Origin: Deltaproteobacteria bacterium
GTDB taxonomy: Bacteria > Desulfobacterota > Desulfobacteria > Desulfobacterales > JAFDFH01
Direction of reading: 5' to 3'
Assembly: GCA_019309945.1 (NCBI GenBank)
Contig: JAFDFH010000168.1
Coordinates: forward strand, 1 to 9,584
DNA: 9,584 nt
Below the pieces are notes generated by a model, which was not told the origin of the DNA, did no database searches, and saw only the letters and a program-made list of their open reading frames with translations. A program made the translations under genes and the position numbers. Below are positions 1-6,354 of the stretch, one piece after another. Each line of letters opens with the position of its first letter. Positions within the stretch are counted from its first letter, which is position 1.

Positions 1-240
1 GAAAGTTCCGTTTTCAATTCGGTCAAGCGCTTTTTTTATCTTTTTGATCAGCTTGCTCTCTCGGTCCCTTATGCGCAGCATAAAATTCCGGTCGGCTTCC
101 AGTGAAGCACGATCCGTCGGATCTGGAAAATTCTCTTTCGGGTCAATCATTCCTGATACCGTATCGTCTGCCTGACTCAACAGGTTTTCCAGCCGCTCGG
201 TCAATAGCTCTTTAAAATGTTCGATATCTTTCTTCTTCAT
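1..240 (-). CDS. dksA: DksA/TraR-family RNA polymerase regulator, 5' part only
   Basis: This is the first 80 codons of a DksA-like protein; the 3' end, including any C-terminal zinc finger, lies beyond the left edge. DksA proteins bind in the RNA polymerase secondary channel and, with ppGpp, retune transcription of rRNA and biosynthetic genes. Seen here: a lysine-rich amphipathic N-terminal helix (about residues 1-30), then the family's coiled-coil tip motif DPTDRA at residues 40-45, with both acidic tip residues (Asp40, Asp43) and Ala45, and a second charged helix running to the edge. The start ATG follows AAGGG at 7-nt spacing on the minus strand. It lies downstream of hemA in the same direction but has its own promoter candidate. 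The family call is firm. Whether it is the main DksA or a shorter paralogue cannot be decided without the C-terminus. Confidence 0.88.
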   Translation of the reverse strand, partial: MKKKDIEHFKELLTERLENLLSQADDTVSGMIDPKENFPDPTDRASLEADRNFMLRIRDRESKLIKKIKKALDRIENGTF

Positions 241-280
241 TATCAAACCCTTGAAAAATTGAATTTATGACACCATCACG

Positions 281-330
281 AAAATTTTATTCTATAGCAA
301 AAATAAAATTTTGTGTAAAGAATAAAATTT
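281..330. promoter_or_regulatory. AT-rich inverted repeat over the dksA promoter (possible operator)
   Basis: AAAATTTTATT at 281-291 is the exact reverse complement of AATAAAATTTT at 302-312. A third half-site, AATAAAATTT, lies at 321-330. The first two arms flank the -10 element and the third lies just upstream of the -35 element. The arrangement resembles a repressor operator, but the region is so AT-rich that chance similarity is possible. Confidence 0.3.
291..319 (-). promoter_or_regulatory. Sigma-70-like promoter for the dksA-like gene
   Basis: On the minus strand a -35 TTTACA (plus positions 314-319) and a -10 TATAGA (291-296) are separated by exactly 17 nt of AT-rich DNA. The start codon is about 50 nt downstream of the -10 box, leaving a leader that contains the AAGGG ribosome binding site. 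It suggests the dksA-like gene is transcribed independently of hemA. Inferred from consensus matching only. Confidence 0.55.
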
Positions 331-354
331 ATGGTTTTGTAAAAAAAACCTTTT

Positions 355-460
355 GAGCCAGTTTCAAAACGTCCCATTTTGCCCAATCTCTGCGTCCGGC
401 TCAAATTTTAATCCTCGCAATAGTGAACTAAAATTTGAAGTGAGTCCCGCCCGGGCGGGA
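355..460 (-). repeat. Truncated or rearranged copy of the GAGCC-ended MITE family
   Basis: Positions 355 to about 423 match the reverse complement of the right end of the element at 5466-5617 with few differences: the GAGCCAGTTTCAAAACGT end, the following CCCATTTTGCCCAAT block, and the GGCTCAAATTTTAATCCTCG block. After that the similarity breaks off and a GC palindrome follows. No partner end is visible before the hemA stop codon at 494, so this is a decayed or chimeric copy in the opposite orientation to the other two. It also contains TCAAATTTTA/TAAAATTTGA arms able to form a local hairpin. It fills most of the space between hemA and dksA. Confidence 0.7.
445..460. repeat. Perfect 16-bp GC palindrome downstream of hemA
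   Basis: TCCCGCCCGGGCGGGA is a perfect palindrome ending about 33 bp past the hemA stop codon. On the minus strand it could form a very stable RNA hairpin, but no T-run follows directly, so it is not a classic intrinsic terminator. A similar ATCCGCCT-G-AGGCGGAT palindrome is nested in the element at 5512-5528, so this is probably an internal module of that repeat family that may also block read-through or protect the hemA mRNA 3' end. Confidence 0.6.
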
Positions 461-493
461 TTAAAGAACGCGTCCTCAGCGCGGTAAAACCAG

Positions 494-1765
494 CTATTCA
501 TCGTCCAGGTTAAAAAGTTTTCGAGTGATATCAAGGTAGCCCGACCGATCTCCTTGGCAGCCATTGCCCTTCAAAAAAAGGGTAGGATCATGCAGGATCT
601 TATTGATTAATGCATTTGCCATTCTGTGAATCGCCTGACTATCATCCTCGGACAGATGGTTTAAAGATTGTAGTGTTTTTTGGACCTCAGTTTTCGCAAT
701 GGTTTCCATCTTGCTTCTCAAAGCCAGAACGGTCGGTATCACACTCAGGCTTTCAAACCACTGCCGGAATCGGATGATTGCCTCGTCTACGATTCTTTCC
801 GCTTTGACGGCTTCCCGCTTGCGATCTTCAACATTTTCATCAATGACACCTTTTAAGTCATCGATATCGTAAACATAGGTATTTAAAAGGCGGTTAATTT
901 CAGGATCAATATCACGGGGGACCGCGATATCGATAAAAAAGAGGGGCCGGTTGCGCCGGCTGCGCATAAGCCCTTTAACTTGATCGCGCATGATGATAAA
1001 ATCAGGTGATCCGGTTGAACTAATAACAATATCCACTTCTTGTAAACAGTCAACGATTTCTTCAAAGCGAATCGCTGTGCCGCTGAATTTTTTGGCAAGA
1101 TCAACGCCCCGTTCGAAGGTTCTATTCGCAACCAGAATATTTCCAACCCTGTTTCGAATCAGGTGTTCCACGGCAAGTTCGGCCATTTCACCGGCACCAA
1201 TCATAATCACCTTTTTTTTTTCAAGAGTTCCGAATATTTTTCGTCCGAGTTCAATTGCTGCATAACTAATTGAAACCGCATGATCGCCGATGGTTGTTTC
1301 GGTCCGAACACGTTTTGCTACGAAAAAGGTTCGGTGTAATAATCGGTTTAGAATAACTCCGGATGTTTTTCTTTGGGTGGCTGCAAGATAGGCCGCCTTC
1401 ATCTGACCCAGGATCTGAGGTTCTCCCACGACCATCGAATCCAGGCTGGAGGCAACCCGAAAAATATGCCGTACCGCCTCTTCACCGTCATATATATAAA
1501 GCGCGTCATCAAATTGGCTAACCGTTATATTCTTGAATTCGGAAATAAAACGTTTAGCCGCCGTCACAGCCCCGTGCTTATCTTCGGCCGCCATGAGCAC
1601 TTCTATCCGGTTGCATGTGGAAAAGAGCAAGACTTCTTTAATGGCGGGGTAATGTTGGAGGATTTCCAGGGCCCTGCCGGTATCGTCCTCATTAAATGCA
1701 AGGCATTCCCTGAGCTCTACAGGTGCTGTTTTATGATTTAATCCCAGGAGTACGATATCAAGCAT
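494..1765 (-). CDS. hemA: Glutamyl-tRNA reductase
   Basis: A 423-residue, full-length glutamyl-tRNA reductase. It reduces glutamate on charged tRNA-Glu to glutamate-1-semialdehyde with NADPH, the first committed step of C5-pathway tetrapyrrole synthesis in the cytoplasm. Seen in the sequence: the N-terminal LGLNHKTAPVELRE block (residues 7-20); the STCNRIE motif with the catalytic cysteine at residue 51; the conserved VVGEPQILGQ segment (112-121); an NADPH-binding glycine motif GAGEMAE (190-196); and a helical C-terminal dimerisation region from about residue 330. The ATG at 1765 gives the standard family N-terminus, though the upstream sequence has only a weak Shine-Dalgarno match. It lies 205 bp downstream of ccsA in the same direction, with a palindromic repeat between them. 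The siroheme synthase and CcsA nearby make a tetrapyrrole/cytochrome cluster. No feedback-control element is visible. Confidence 0.97.
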   Translation of the reverse strand: MLDIVLLGLNHKTAPVELRECLAFNEDDTGRALEILQHYPAIKEVLLFSTCNRIEVLMAAEDKHGAVTAAKRFISEFKNITVSQFDDALYIYDGEEAVRHIFRVASSLDSMVVGEPQILGQMKAAYLAATQRKTSGVILNRLLHRTFFVAKRVRTETTIGDHAVSISYAAIELGRKIFGTLEKKKVIMIGAGEMAELAVEHLIRNRVGNILVANRTFERGVDLAKKFSGTAIRFEEIVDCLQEVDIVISSTGSPDFIIMRDQVKGLMRSRRNRPLFFIDIAVPRDIDPEINRLLNTYVYDIDDLKGVIDENVEDRKREAVKAERIVDEAIIRFRQWFESLSVIPTVLALRSKMETIAKTEVQKTLQSLNHLSEDDSQAIHRMANALINKILHDPTLFLKGNGCQGDRSGYLDITRKLFNLDDE

Positions 1766-1847
1766 AATTTTAAATTCAAAAAATTCTCATTTTTTCGTTT
1801 TTTGATTCGCGGTTTAAAATTGATGAACTCGTAAAAAGTCCGATTTA

Positions 1848-1972
1848 GACGGTTTTGTAAAAAGTTCAAATTTAAGGCGTGCAAATTTTGTAATCATGAG
1901 GCGTACTTATCGTACGTTGAATGATTGCGAAAGGCAGCACAACGCAGAAGTTGGACTTTTTACGAAACCGTC
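1848..1972. repeat. 125-bp palindromic element between ccsA and hemA
   Basis: The ends are near-perfect inverted repeats: GACGGTTTTGTAAAAAGTTC at the left and, reverse-complemented, GACGGTTTCGTAAAAAGTCC at the right. Inside, GCGTGC pairs loosely with GCACAACGC, AATCAT with ATGATT, and a central CGTAC-TTATC-GTACG forms a tight hairpin, so the element can fold almost end to end. There is no ORF. A GTAAAAAGTC motif is also repeated just outside the left end (1831-1840). No convincing target duplication was found. The right end overlaps the ccsA stop codon by two bases. It resembles short non-autonomous repeats common in Desulfobacterales genomes (from memory, not searched). Confidence 0.75.
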
Positions 1973-2792
1973 AAAATTGGGTAAACTCCCAATGATGTCC
2001 CTTTAAAAGAAAATTTACGCCCAGGAACGTAAATAAAAGAGCTGCGAATCCAATAATTGCCATTATTGCTGAGCGACGCCCGCGCCATCCAATCGCAAGT
2101 CTTTCATGCAGAAGGGCTGCATACAATAGCCAGGTGATACCGGACCAGACTTCCTTCGGATCCCAACTCCAGAATTTTCCCCAGACCAGTTTGGCATACA
2201 CAAAGCCGGTAATAAGTCCAATGGAAAGCATCGTAAAGCCCACTACGATACAGGCATATCCAGATGTGTCAATTCGTTCCAGGGATGGAAGTCGTTTTAA
2301 AAAAAAACCGTGGGTTTTTGTTTTTATCGCGTGTTCCTGGATAAGATACAAAATTCCAAGGCCGCAGGCCAGGGCGAATGAGGCTTCACCAATAAATATC
2401 GTGAGAATATGAATAACGAGCCAGTAACTTTTGAATAGATCATTAACCTGAACAGACTCTCTGGGCAACAGCGATGCGACGATCAAAATAAGGGTGGCGA
2501 GCGGTGCAGCATAGATCCCGAGAATCTTCAGGTTAAATTTGTATTGAAAAGCCAGAAAAACACCGGCAACTGCCCATCCGCTCAAGGAAAGGGTTGCATA
2601 TAGATTTTGAGCAGGTATGCAACCGGTTTTTATAAACGTATATCCGATGGACACGGAATGTAAAAGAAAACCGATGAGCATCAGGATGTATCCAGCTTTT
2701 TGTAAAAAGTCTTTTTGCAAAAAAAGATAGGCAAAATAGGCTGCAGTACTCAGCATGTAAAAAAGAATAGTAATGAAAATTGCAATTGCCAT
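1971..2792 (-). CDS. ccsA: CcsA/ResC-type cytochrome c assembly protein (heme transporter)
   Basis: A 273-residue polytopic membrane protein of the CcsA/CcmC/ResC heme-handling family (system II cytochrome c biogenesis), which moves heme across the membrane for covalent attachment to apocytochromes. The diagnostic tryptophan-rich WWD motif is present as WGKFWSWDPKEVW at residues 204-216. Histidines at 45, 128 and 229 lie in membrane-associated segments, as expected for heme ligands. About eight hydrophobic segments are visible, with no signal peptide beyond the first membrane segment. The ATG follows a GGGACGGAAAT leader. The C-terminus (residues 260-273) ends in KGHHWEFTQF, and its TGA stop uses two bases of the adjacent palindromic element. 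It sits between the siroheme synthase and hemA genes. The partner CcsB/ResB is not in the window. Confidence 0.93.
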   Translation of the reverse strand: MAIAIFITILFYMLSTAAYFAYLFLQKDFLQKAGYILMLIGFLLHSVSIGYTFIKTGCIPAQNLYATLSLSGWAVAGVFLAFQYKFNLKILGIYAAPLATLILIVASLLPRESVQVNDLFKSYWLVIHILTIFIGEASFALACGLGILYLIQEHAIKTKTHGFFLKRLPSLERIDTSGYACIVVGFTMLSIGLITGFVYAKLVWGKFWSWDPKEVWSGITWLLYAALLHERLAIGWRGRRSAIMAIIGFAALLFTFLGVNFLLKGHHWEFTQF

Positions 2793-2845
2793 ATTTCCGT
2801 CCCGAAACTTTCTATCGCGAATATTTTATGTAAATTTTTAAATAA

Positions 2846-3514
2846 TTACTCATATTCTGTTTTCAGGAGACCTTCGAAATCGTATCCTTCACCCAGAACC
2901 TTGAAAAGCAGGGAATTTATTTTTTCCTTTTTACCATCCCGGATCATTTCAAGGAGTCCTTGTGTTATTATATTCTCAAAAAGATGCTTATGGGTCTCAG
3001 GAGCATGCTTTGCATCCAGGAGTTTATTGCGGATGGCGCCCATCAATCTGAGAAATTCGGCATATTCGTTTCCGAATTCTTTTTCAAGGTCTTGGCGCAG
3101 TTTTTTTGCAAAAGCCGGACTTTTCCCCGAGGTGGAAACTGCAATGACCAGATCGCCCCTGTCTACGATTGACGGTAAAATGAAATCGCAAATTTTGGGT
3201 CGATCGACAATATTACATAGGACCTTGCGATCCCTGGCATCGGCACTTATCCGGCGGTTTAAATCCTCTTTGTCAGTCGCGCCGATAACGAGTAACATTC
3301 CGTCAAGGTCCGAAGGCTGATAGGGCTTTTCTTTTAATATTATTGATTCGTCACGGGCAAGCAAAAGCAGCGCGTTTGTAACGACAGGGCTGACAACCGT
3401 TACCTTTGCGCCACAGTCCAGAAGCATTTTGACTTTCCGGGTACTTACCGGGCCGCCGCCGACCACTAAACAACTTCGATTTTGAATGTCCAGGTTGATT
3501 GGATAATATCGCAT
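2846..3514 (-). CDS. Precorrin-2 dehydrogenase / sirohydrochlorin ferrochelatase (siroheme synthase, Met8p/CysG N-domain type)
   Basis: A 222-residue protein equivalent to the N-terminal half of CysG (Met8p-like). It oxidises precorrin-2 to sirohydrochlorin with NAD+ and inserts Fe2+ to make siroheme, the cofactor of sulfite reductase; in sulfate reducers siroheme is also a precursor of heme. Evidence: N-terminal YYPINLDIQNRSCLVVGGG leading into the NAD-binding GGGPVSTRK loop (residues 19-27); Asp104 in the NIVDRP motif, at the place of the family's catalytic Asp; and the conserved CDFILPSIVDRGDLVIAVST block (from residue 109) followed by GKSPAFAKKLR. There is no methyltransferase (SUMT) domain, so that activity must be encoded elsewhere. 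The start is fixed by an in-frame stop two codons upstream. It lies 53 bp upstream of ccsA in the same direction. Confidence 0.93.
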   Translation of the reverse strand: MRYYPINLDIQNRSCLVVGGGPVSTRKVKMLLDCGAKVTVVSPVVTNALLLLARDESIILKEKPYQPSDLDGMLLVIGATDKEDLNRRISADARDRKVLCNIVDRPKICDFILPSIVDRGDLVIAVSTSGKSPAFAKKLRQDLEKEFGNEYAEFLRLMGAIRNKLLDAKHAPETHKHLFENIITQGLLEMIRDGKKEKINSLLFKVLGEGYDFEGLLKTEYE

Positions 3515-3661
3515 GAATCATAAATATGGGATCACGGGAAATTCTGTGCCGATTTACAGAGATATCGCCTTCCAGAAACAGACCATCCCTTCCTGAATAT
3601 GAATTGTTATAATATCAACAAACGGGTAATGCTCCCGATCGGATCAACACGAACGAGGCAA

Positions 3662-4453
3662 CTAACAATAAAGTTTTATCCGCATAAGATCCTCAGCGAG
3701 AACAAGTGGTCCGTCATAGGTTTGCCTGCATTCTTTTTCGATATTCACCTGATCACATTCCGGATAAAAGTGAGTGAGGACGAGTTTGCGTACATTTGCG
3801 CGTGTTGCGATTTCGCCTGCAATGGACGGCGTAAGATGTCCTTCCGTCTTCAAATCATCCGGAAGCGCCGATTCACAGATCAAAAGATCCACGTCCCGGG
3901 CCATGGTGACAAGGTTCTCAGAAAAGTCCGTGTCACCTGAGTAGACCACCGATTGCCCTCCGGCCCCGGTTATCTTGTAAGCGATGCTCTCGCGACTGTG
4001 TTCAACCGGTATGGACTGCACTGTAAAGTTGTCAAATGTTTGCATATCGGACGCGCTGCAATTCAGTTCAACAATCCTAAAAAGTTCTGGTGCGAGTTCT
4101 ATCCAGCTTCCATATACTTTTTTAAGCCCTTTATAAAACTCCGAAAACCCTTTTGCAGCCACGATCGTGAGAGGGTTTTTACGCTGACTTACGTCAGGGT
4201 AGCGGGTGGCAAATAAAAAGGGGACCAGTTCTCCGGTATGATCCGGGTGGAAATGGCTGTAAAAAATAAATGCAATATCGAAAATTGTTGAATCGGCTTC
4301 CAGAAGCCGCCTCATGGTCCCAGGCCCGGAATCAAACAGCAGTTTGGTACCGTCGGTTTCAAGTAAAACCGAACATGAACTTCGACGAAGTGAAGGCACA
4401 CAGGTCCCTGAACCGAGAATGGTTACGGACATTGCGATATTACGATCCGCCAT
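3662..4453 (-). CDS. MBL-fold metallohydrolase, RNase Z-like
   Basis: A 263-residue metallo-beta-lactamase-fold hydrolase. The full metal-binding set is visible: HFHPDH at residues 67-72 (His67, His69, Asp71, His72), His152 in PVEHS, Asp174 in YSGDTDFSEN, and His228 in LTHFYP. His206 in the EGHLTP loop matches the extra conserved histidine of RNase Z-like and YhfI-like enzymes. The N-terminal LGSGTCVPS strand-loop is typical of that branch. It is shorter than long RNase Z and lacks an obvious exosite arm, so tRNA 3' processing is possible but other phosphodiester substrates are as likely. The ATG follows AGGA at about 8-nt spacing and lies 3 nt after the DHH gene's stop, so the two are almost certainly co-transcribed and probably translationally coupled. 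Confidence 0.88.
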   Translation of the reverse strand: MADRNIAMSVTILGSGTCVPSLRRSSCSVLLETDGTKLLFDSGPGTMRRLLEADSTIFDIAFIFYSHFHPDHTGELVPFLFATRYPDVSQRKNPLTIVAAKGFSEFYKGLKKVYGSWIELAPELFRIVELNCSASDMQTFDNFTVQSIPVEHSRESIAYKITGAGGQSVVYSGDTDFSENLVTMARDVDLLICESALPDDLKTEGHLTPSIAGEIATRANVRKLVLTHFYPECDQVNIEKECRQTYDGPLVLAEDLMRIKLYC

Positions 4454-4456
4454 CGT

Positions 4457-5443
4457 TCATTTCCTGTCTCTTTTTTCAATCGTATGGATGATCCACCTGG
4501 ACAGCTTTTTATCATCCTTATAGTCGATTAGATCCTTCAAGTTTTTTGTAAAAACTTCAGCCCGCGACATACTTTTATGGCCCCCCGCGAATCCGATATG
4601 TCCAAAGCTTTGCTTGGCCAGTTTGCCCGCATCCTTGCGCAGCCCGTCATTCCTGAAAATAAGGATCAACTTGCTGTCAAATAAACCCGAAACGATGCTC
4701 CATTTGACAGAATTAACTCGCATGAAAAAATCGGCGATAAGGACGCACACGTCGGGATTTCCGACAGGTCCGAGGTGGACAAATACCCATCCTTTACGCA
4801 GGCGCATGTTTTGGAGTGCCTTTTTGAAATATTTAAGGAAGTCCAGTCTCAGATCAGCCTGCTCGATTTTTCGGGCCAGATGAATGTTGGCATACTTGAA
4901 AAGAAATTGAAACGCATTGATATCTTCATTGGAGGTCTGTCTTTCAAAGTTGCTTGTGTCTGTTTTAATTGCAAGAAACAAACCTGTGGCCAGCTTGGCA
5001 GAGGGTTTTATACCAGCCGTGCCTATGTATTCGGCCATAATACTGGCAGTGGAGCCATATTTGGGCCGAATGTCCTGATAAGATGCCTTTACATCTGTTT
5101 GCGGGTGGTGATCAATAACGACATCAAATTTAAACTTTGCAAAAGGCACGTGATGATTCGGTTGGGAATCAACCAGGACGAACCGGCTGAAGCGGGTATG
5201 ATCGATCTCGTCAATATGGATGAGCTTTACACCCAAAAGCCGGATCATGGCAATATTGTCCGGACGGTTGATGATGTTAATATTGGACAGGGTCACGCTG
5301 GATACTTTGCGCCACAGCAATCGCTTTACGGCCATAGCACTTGCGATGGCGTCCGGATCGGCATCAATTACAACCAGAACATGACTGTCACTGGCGAATT
5401 GTCGATAAAAACGACGCAATTTTTCAGGGGCGGAAAGGTTCAT
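4457..5443 (-). CDS. DHH/DHHA1-family phosphoesterase (NrnA-like)
   Basis: A 328-residue protein with the DHH-DHHA1 layout of NrnA-type enzymes, which degrade nano-RNAs, pAp or cyclic-di-AMP products with Mn2+. Seen: an N-terminal DADPDAIASA motif (27-36), VDSQP (91-95), the signature DHH at 111-113, IKTDTSNF (159-166) supplying Asp162, and a C-terminal substrate-binding GGH at 287-289 followed by KSMSRA. The first motif is unusual: the family's histidine before the aspartates (H-x-x-P-D-x-D) is replaced by Val25 in a gapless alignment, while the two aspartates (29, 31) remain. The C-terminal GGH motif is also diverged downstream. It is the first gene of a two-gene unit with the MBL hydrolase. 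The start is fixed by an in-frame stop six codons upstream; there is no good Shine-Dalgarno sequence. A MITE begins 23 bp upstream of the start codon. Confidence 0.87.
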   Translation of the reverse strand: MNLSAPEKLRRFYRQFASDSHVLVVIDADPDAIASAMAVKRLLWRKVSSVTLSNINIINRPDNIAMIRLLGVKLIHIDEIDHTRFSRFVLVDSQPNHHVPFAKFKFDVVIDHHPQTDVKASYQDIRPKYGSTASIMAEYIGTAGIKPSAKLATGLFLAIKTDTSNFERQTSNEDINAFQFLFKYANIHLARKIEQADLRLDFLKYFKKALQNMRLRKGWVFVHLGPVGNPDVCVLIADFFMRVNSVKWSIVSGLFDSKLILIFRNDGLRKDAGKLAKQSFGHIGFAGGHKSMSRAEVFTKNLKDLIDYKDDKKLSRWIIHTIEKRDRK

Positions 5444-5465
5444 GAAATAAATTTTTACTTATCCT

Positions 5466-5617
5466 GAGCCAGTTTCAAAACGTTTCAGTTTGTTCAAGGT
5501 CAAGGAAGGCGATCCGCCTGAGGCGGATTAACCACAGAAATACATTGAGTATTTCGAGGATTAAAATTTGAGCCTGACGCAGATATTGGGCAAAATGGGA
5601 CGTTTTGAAATTGGCTC
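5466..5617 (+). mobile_element. MITE-like element with terminal inverted repeats and 5-bp target duplication
   Basis: A 152-bp non-coding element bounded by GAGCCAGTTTCAAAACGT (5466-5483) and its near-exact inverse (5600-5617), with imperfect pairing continuing to about 32 bp. It is flanked by the perfect 5-bp direct repeat ATCCT (5461-5465 and 5618-5622), the mark of transposition. The interior holds an 8-bp-arm GC palindrome (5512-5528) and an AATAC/GTATT hairpin. Its core is shared with the element at 8737-8878, although the tips differ, and its right end with the fragment at 355. There is no transposase ORF, so it would be mobilised in trans. It lies in the leader region of the DHH phosphoesterase gene. 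The transposase family is not assigned. Confidence 0.88.
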
Positions 5618-5671
5618 ATCCTGTATAATTTTTGACAAGGATGCGTGTCCTTGAGCGCTAAACGTCTTTGG

Positions 5672-5700
5672 ATATTATGATGAGCGGTTATAGATTACAA
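5672..5700 (-). promoter_or_regulatory. Weak promoter candidate for the DHH-MBL gene pair
   Basis: On the minus strand TTGTAA (plus 5695-5700) lies 17 nt before TAATAT (5672-5677). Each matches four of six consensus bases. It would place the MITE at 5466-5617 inside the untranslated leader of the DHH gene. It is only the best match seen in an AT-rich region. Confidence 0.25.
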
Positions 5701-5810
5701 TAAAATTTGTTGTTTATTTTTCATTTAAATTGTGTTACCGATCTTTTTTTCTCATTTGTCCTTTTGAGATGGCGTGAATGACAATCCTGTTGCAGTCTTT
5801 TAGGCTCCGC

Positions 5811-5840
5811 TTGACAGTGAACAATAATATCTGATATCAG
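5811..5840 (+). promoter_or_regulatory. Promoter candidate for the ATP synthase operon
   Basis: A consensus -35 TTGACA (5811-5816) is followed after 18 nt by TATCAG (5835-5840), part of the perfect palindrome CTGATATCAG (5831-5840). The start codon of the first atp gene is about 230 nt downstream, so transcripts would carry a long leader that includes the inverted-repeat relic at 5850-6029. The -35 box is good and the -10 box poor; a promoter inside the AT-rich 6020-6060 stretch is an alternative. Confidence 0.3.
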
Positions 5841-5849
5841 GCAATCGCT

Positions 5850-6029
5850 ATATATATTTGTAGCCGTTCACGGCTTGAAACTTGAAATTGGAAAGTAGAA
5901 ATTGGGGCGAGATGAAACGAGTTTAGGAGTTGGATGTCTACAAACTGGTGGAAGCGTTAGCAGATATGGTCTGGCACATTTCTAATTTCTCTTTTCTAAT
6001 TTCAACGTTCCGTGAACGGTTATATATAT
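5850..6029. mobile_element. Inverted-repeat element carrying a deleted intervening-sequence-protein ORF
   Basis: The two ends are imperfect inverted repeats. A TATATATA stretch and CCGTTCACGG (5864-5873) are mirrored by CCGTGAACGG (6010-6019) and TATATATA. Further in, TTGAAATTGGAAAGTAGAAA (from 5882) is mirrored by a TTTCTCTTTTCTAATTTCAA stretch ending at 6005, matching at 20 of 24 positions over the full arm. Between the arms is a remnant of a four-helix-bundle ORF. Such ORFs, first known from intervening sequences in 23S rRNA genes, often sit in intergenic spaces bracketed by this kind of repeat (recalled, not searched). It occupies the leader region directly upstream of the atp operon. Confidence 0.65.
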
Positions 6030-6034
6030 CTTAA
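5912..6034 (+). pseudogene. Four-helix-bundle (23S rRNA intervening sequence protein family) remnant
   Basis: Reading from ATG 5912 gives MKRV, an in-frame TAG at 5924-5926, then ELDVYKLVEALADMVWH. This strongly resembles the start of the first helix of the four-helix-bundle/S23 family (typical pattern E-L-x-V-Y-K-L-x-x-x-L-A-x-x-[VI]-W). After this segment the frame runs into the right inverted-repeat arm and stops at 6032. A normal member is roughly 110-130 residues, so more than 80% of the ORF is missing and the start is disrupted. It is a dead internal-deletion derivative. The family match rests on one short segment. Confidence 0.6.
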
Positions 6035-6069
6035 TATTCTGATTTTTCAAATCGATATTTAAAACCGGG

Positions 6070-6354
6070 ATGCCGCGAACGAAAAAAAAGTTTTTCGATT
6101 ATAAAAAAAACCGGGACTGGACCGAAAATCTGCAAATTGTCATGCAGATCGGCCTTACGATGGCCGGATGTATTGTCTTTTGTTTTTTTGTTGGCCGATT
6201 GATCGACACCTGGCTTGGAACCAAAGGTATTTTCACGGCCATTTTCACGGTATTGGGAGGTATTGGTGGCGGTGTTGTGGTGTACCGTCAGATTATGGAG
6301 ATAACCGAAATTAAAAGCAACGACGAAACTGATTGCAATAATGGAAGCGCTTAG
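6070..6354 (+). CDS. atpZ: AtpZ/AtpI-type ATP synthase accessory membrane protein
   Basis: A 94-residue protein with a basic N-terminus and two membrane segments (about 22-45 and 54-76), of the ATPase_gene1 (AtpZ) family found at the head of F-type ATP synthase operons. Recognisable features are the GRLIDTWLGTKGIF block (residues 42-55) and the glycine-rich second helix GGIGGGVVVYRQI (63-75). In Bacillus, AtpZ with AtpI has been linked to Mg2+/Ca2+ supply and c-ring assembly; the role here is inferred from position. It is the first gene of the block, preceded by a weak CCGGG just before the ATG. Its last 14 nt overlap the next gene, suggesting translational coupling. Confidence 0.85.
   Translation: MPRTKKKFFDYKKNRDWTENLQIVMQIGLTMAGCIVFCFFVGRLIDTWLGTKGIFTAIFTVLGGIGGGVVVYRQIMEITEIKSNDETDCNNGSA

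Noticed and set aside
1843..1977. Target-site duplication around the 125-bp palindromic element.
   Set aside because: The flanks ATTTA and AAAAT do not match, so insertion by transposition is not shown directly for this copy.
2715..3320. A 201-codon plus-strand open frame across the ccsA/siroheme synthase junction.
   Set aside because: It is low-complexity, Ser/Arg-rich and crosses two confident minus-strand genes.
4775..5467. A 230-codon plus-strand open frame opposite the DHH phosphoesterase.
   Set aside because: It is the shadow of a well-supported minus-strand gene with all catalytic motifs.
5636..5653. CAAGGA-TGCGTG-TCCTTG stem-loop as a terminator.
   Set aside because: The stem is only 6 bp, there is no T-run on either side, and it lies in a divergent intergenic region with no gene ending there.
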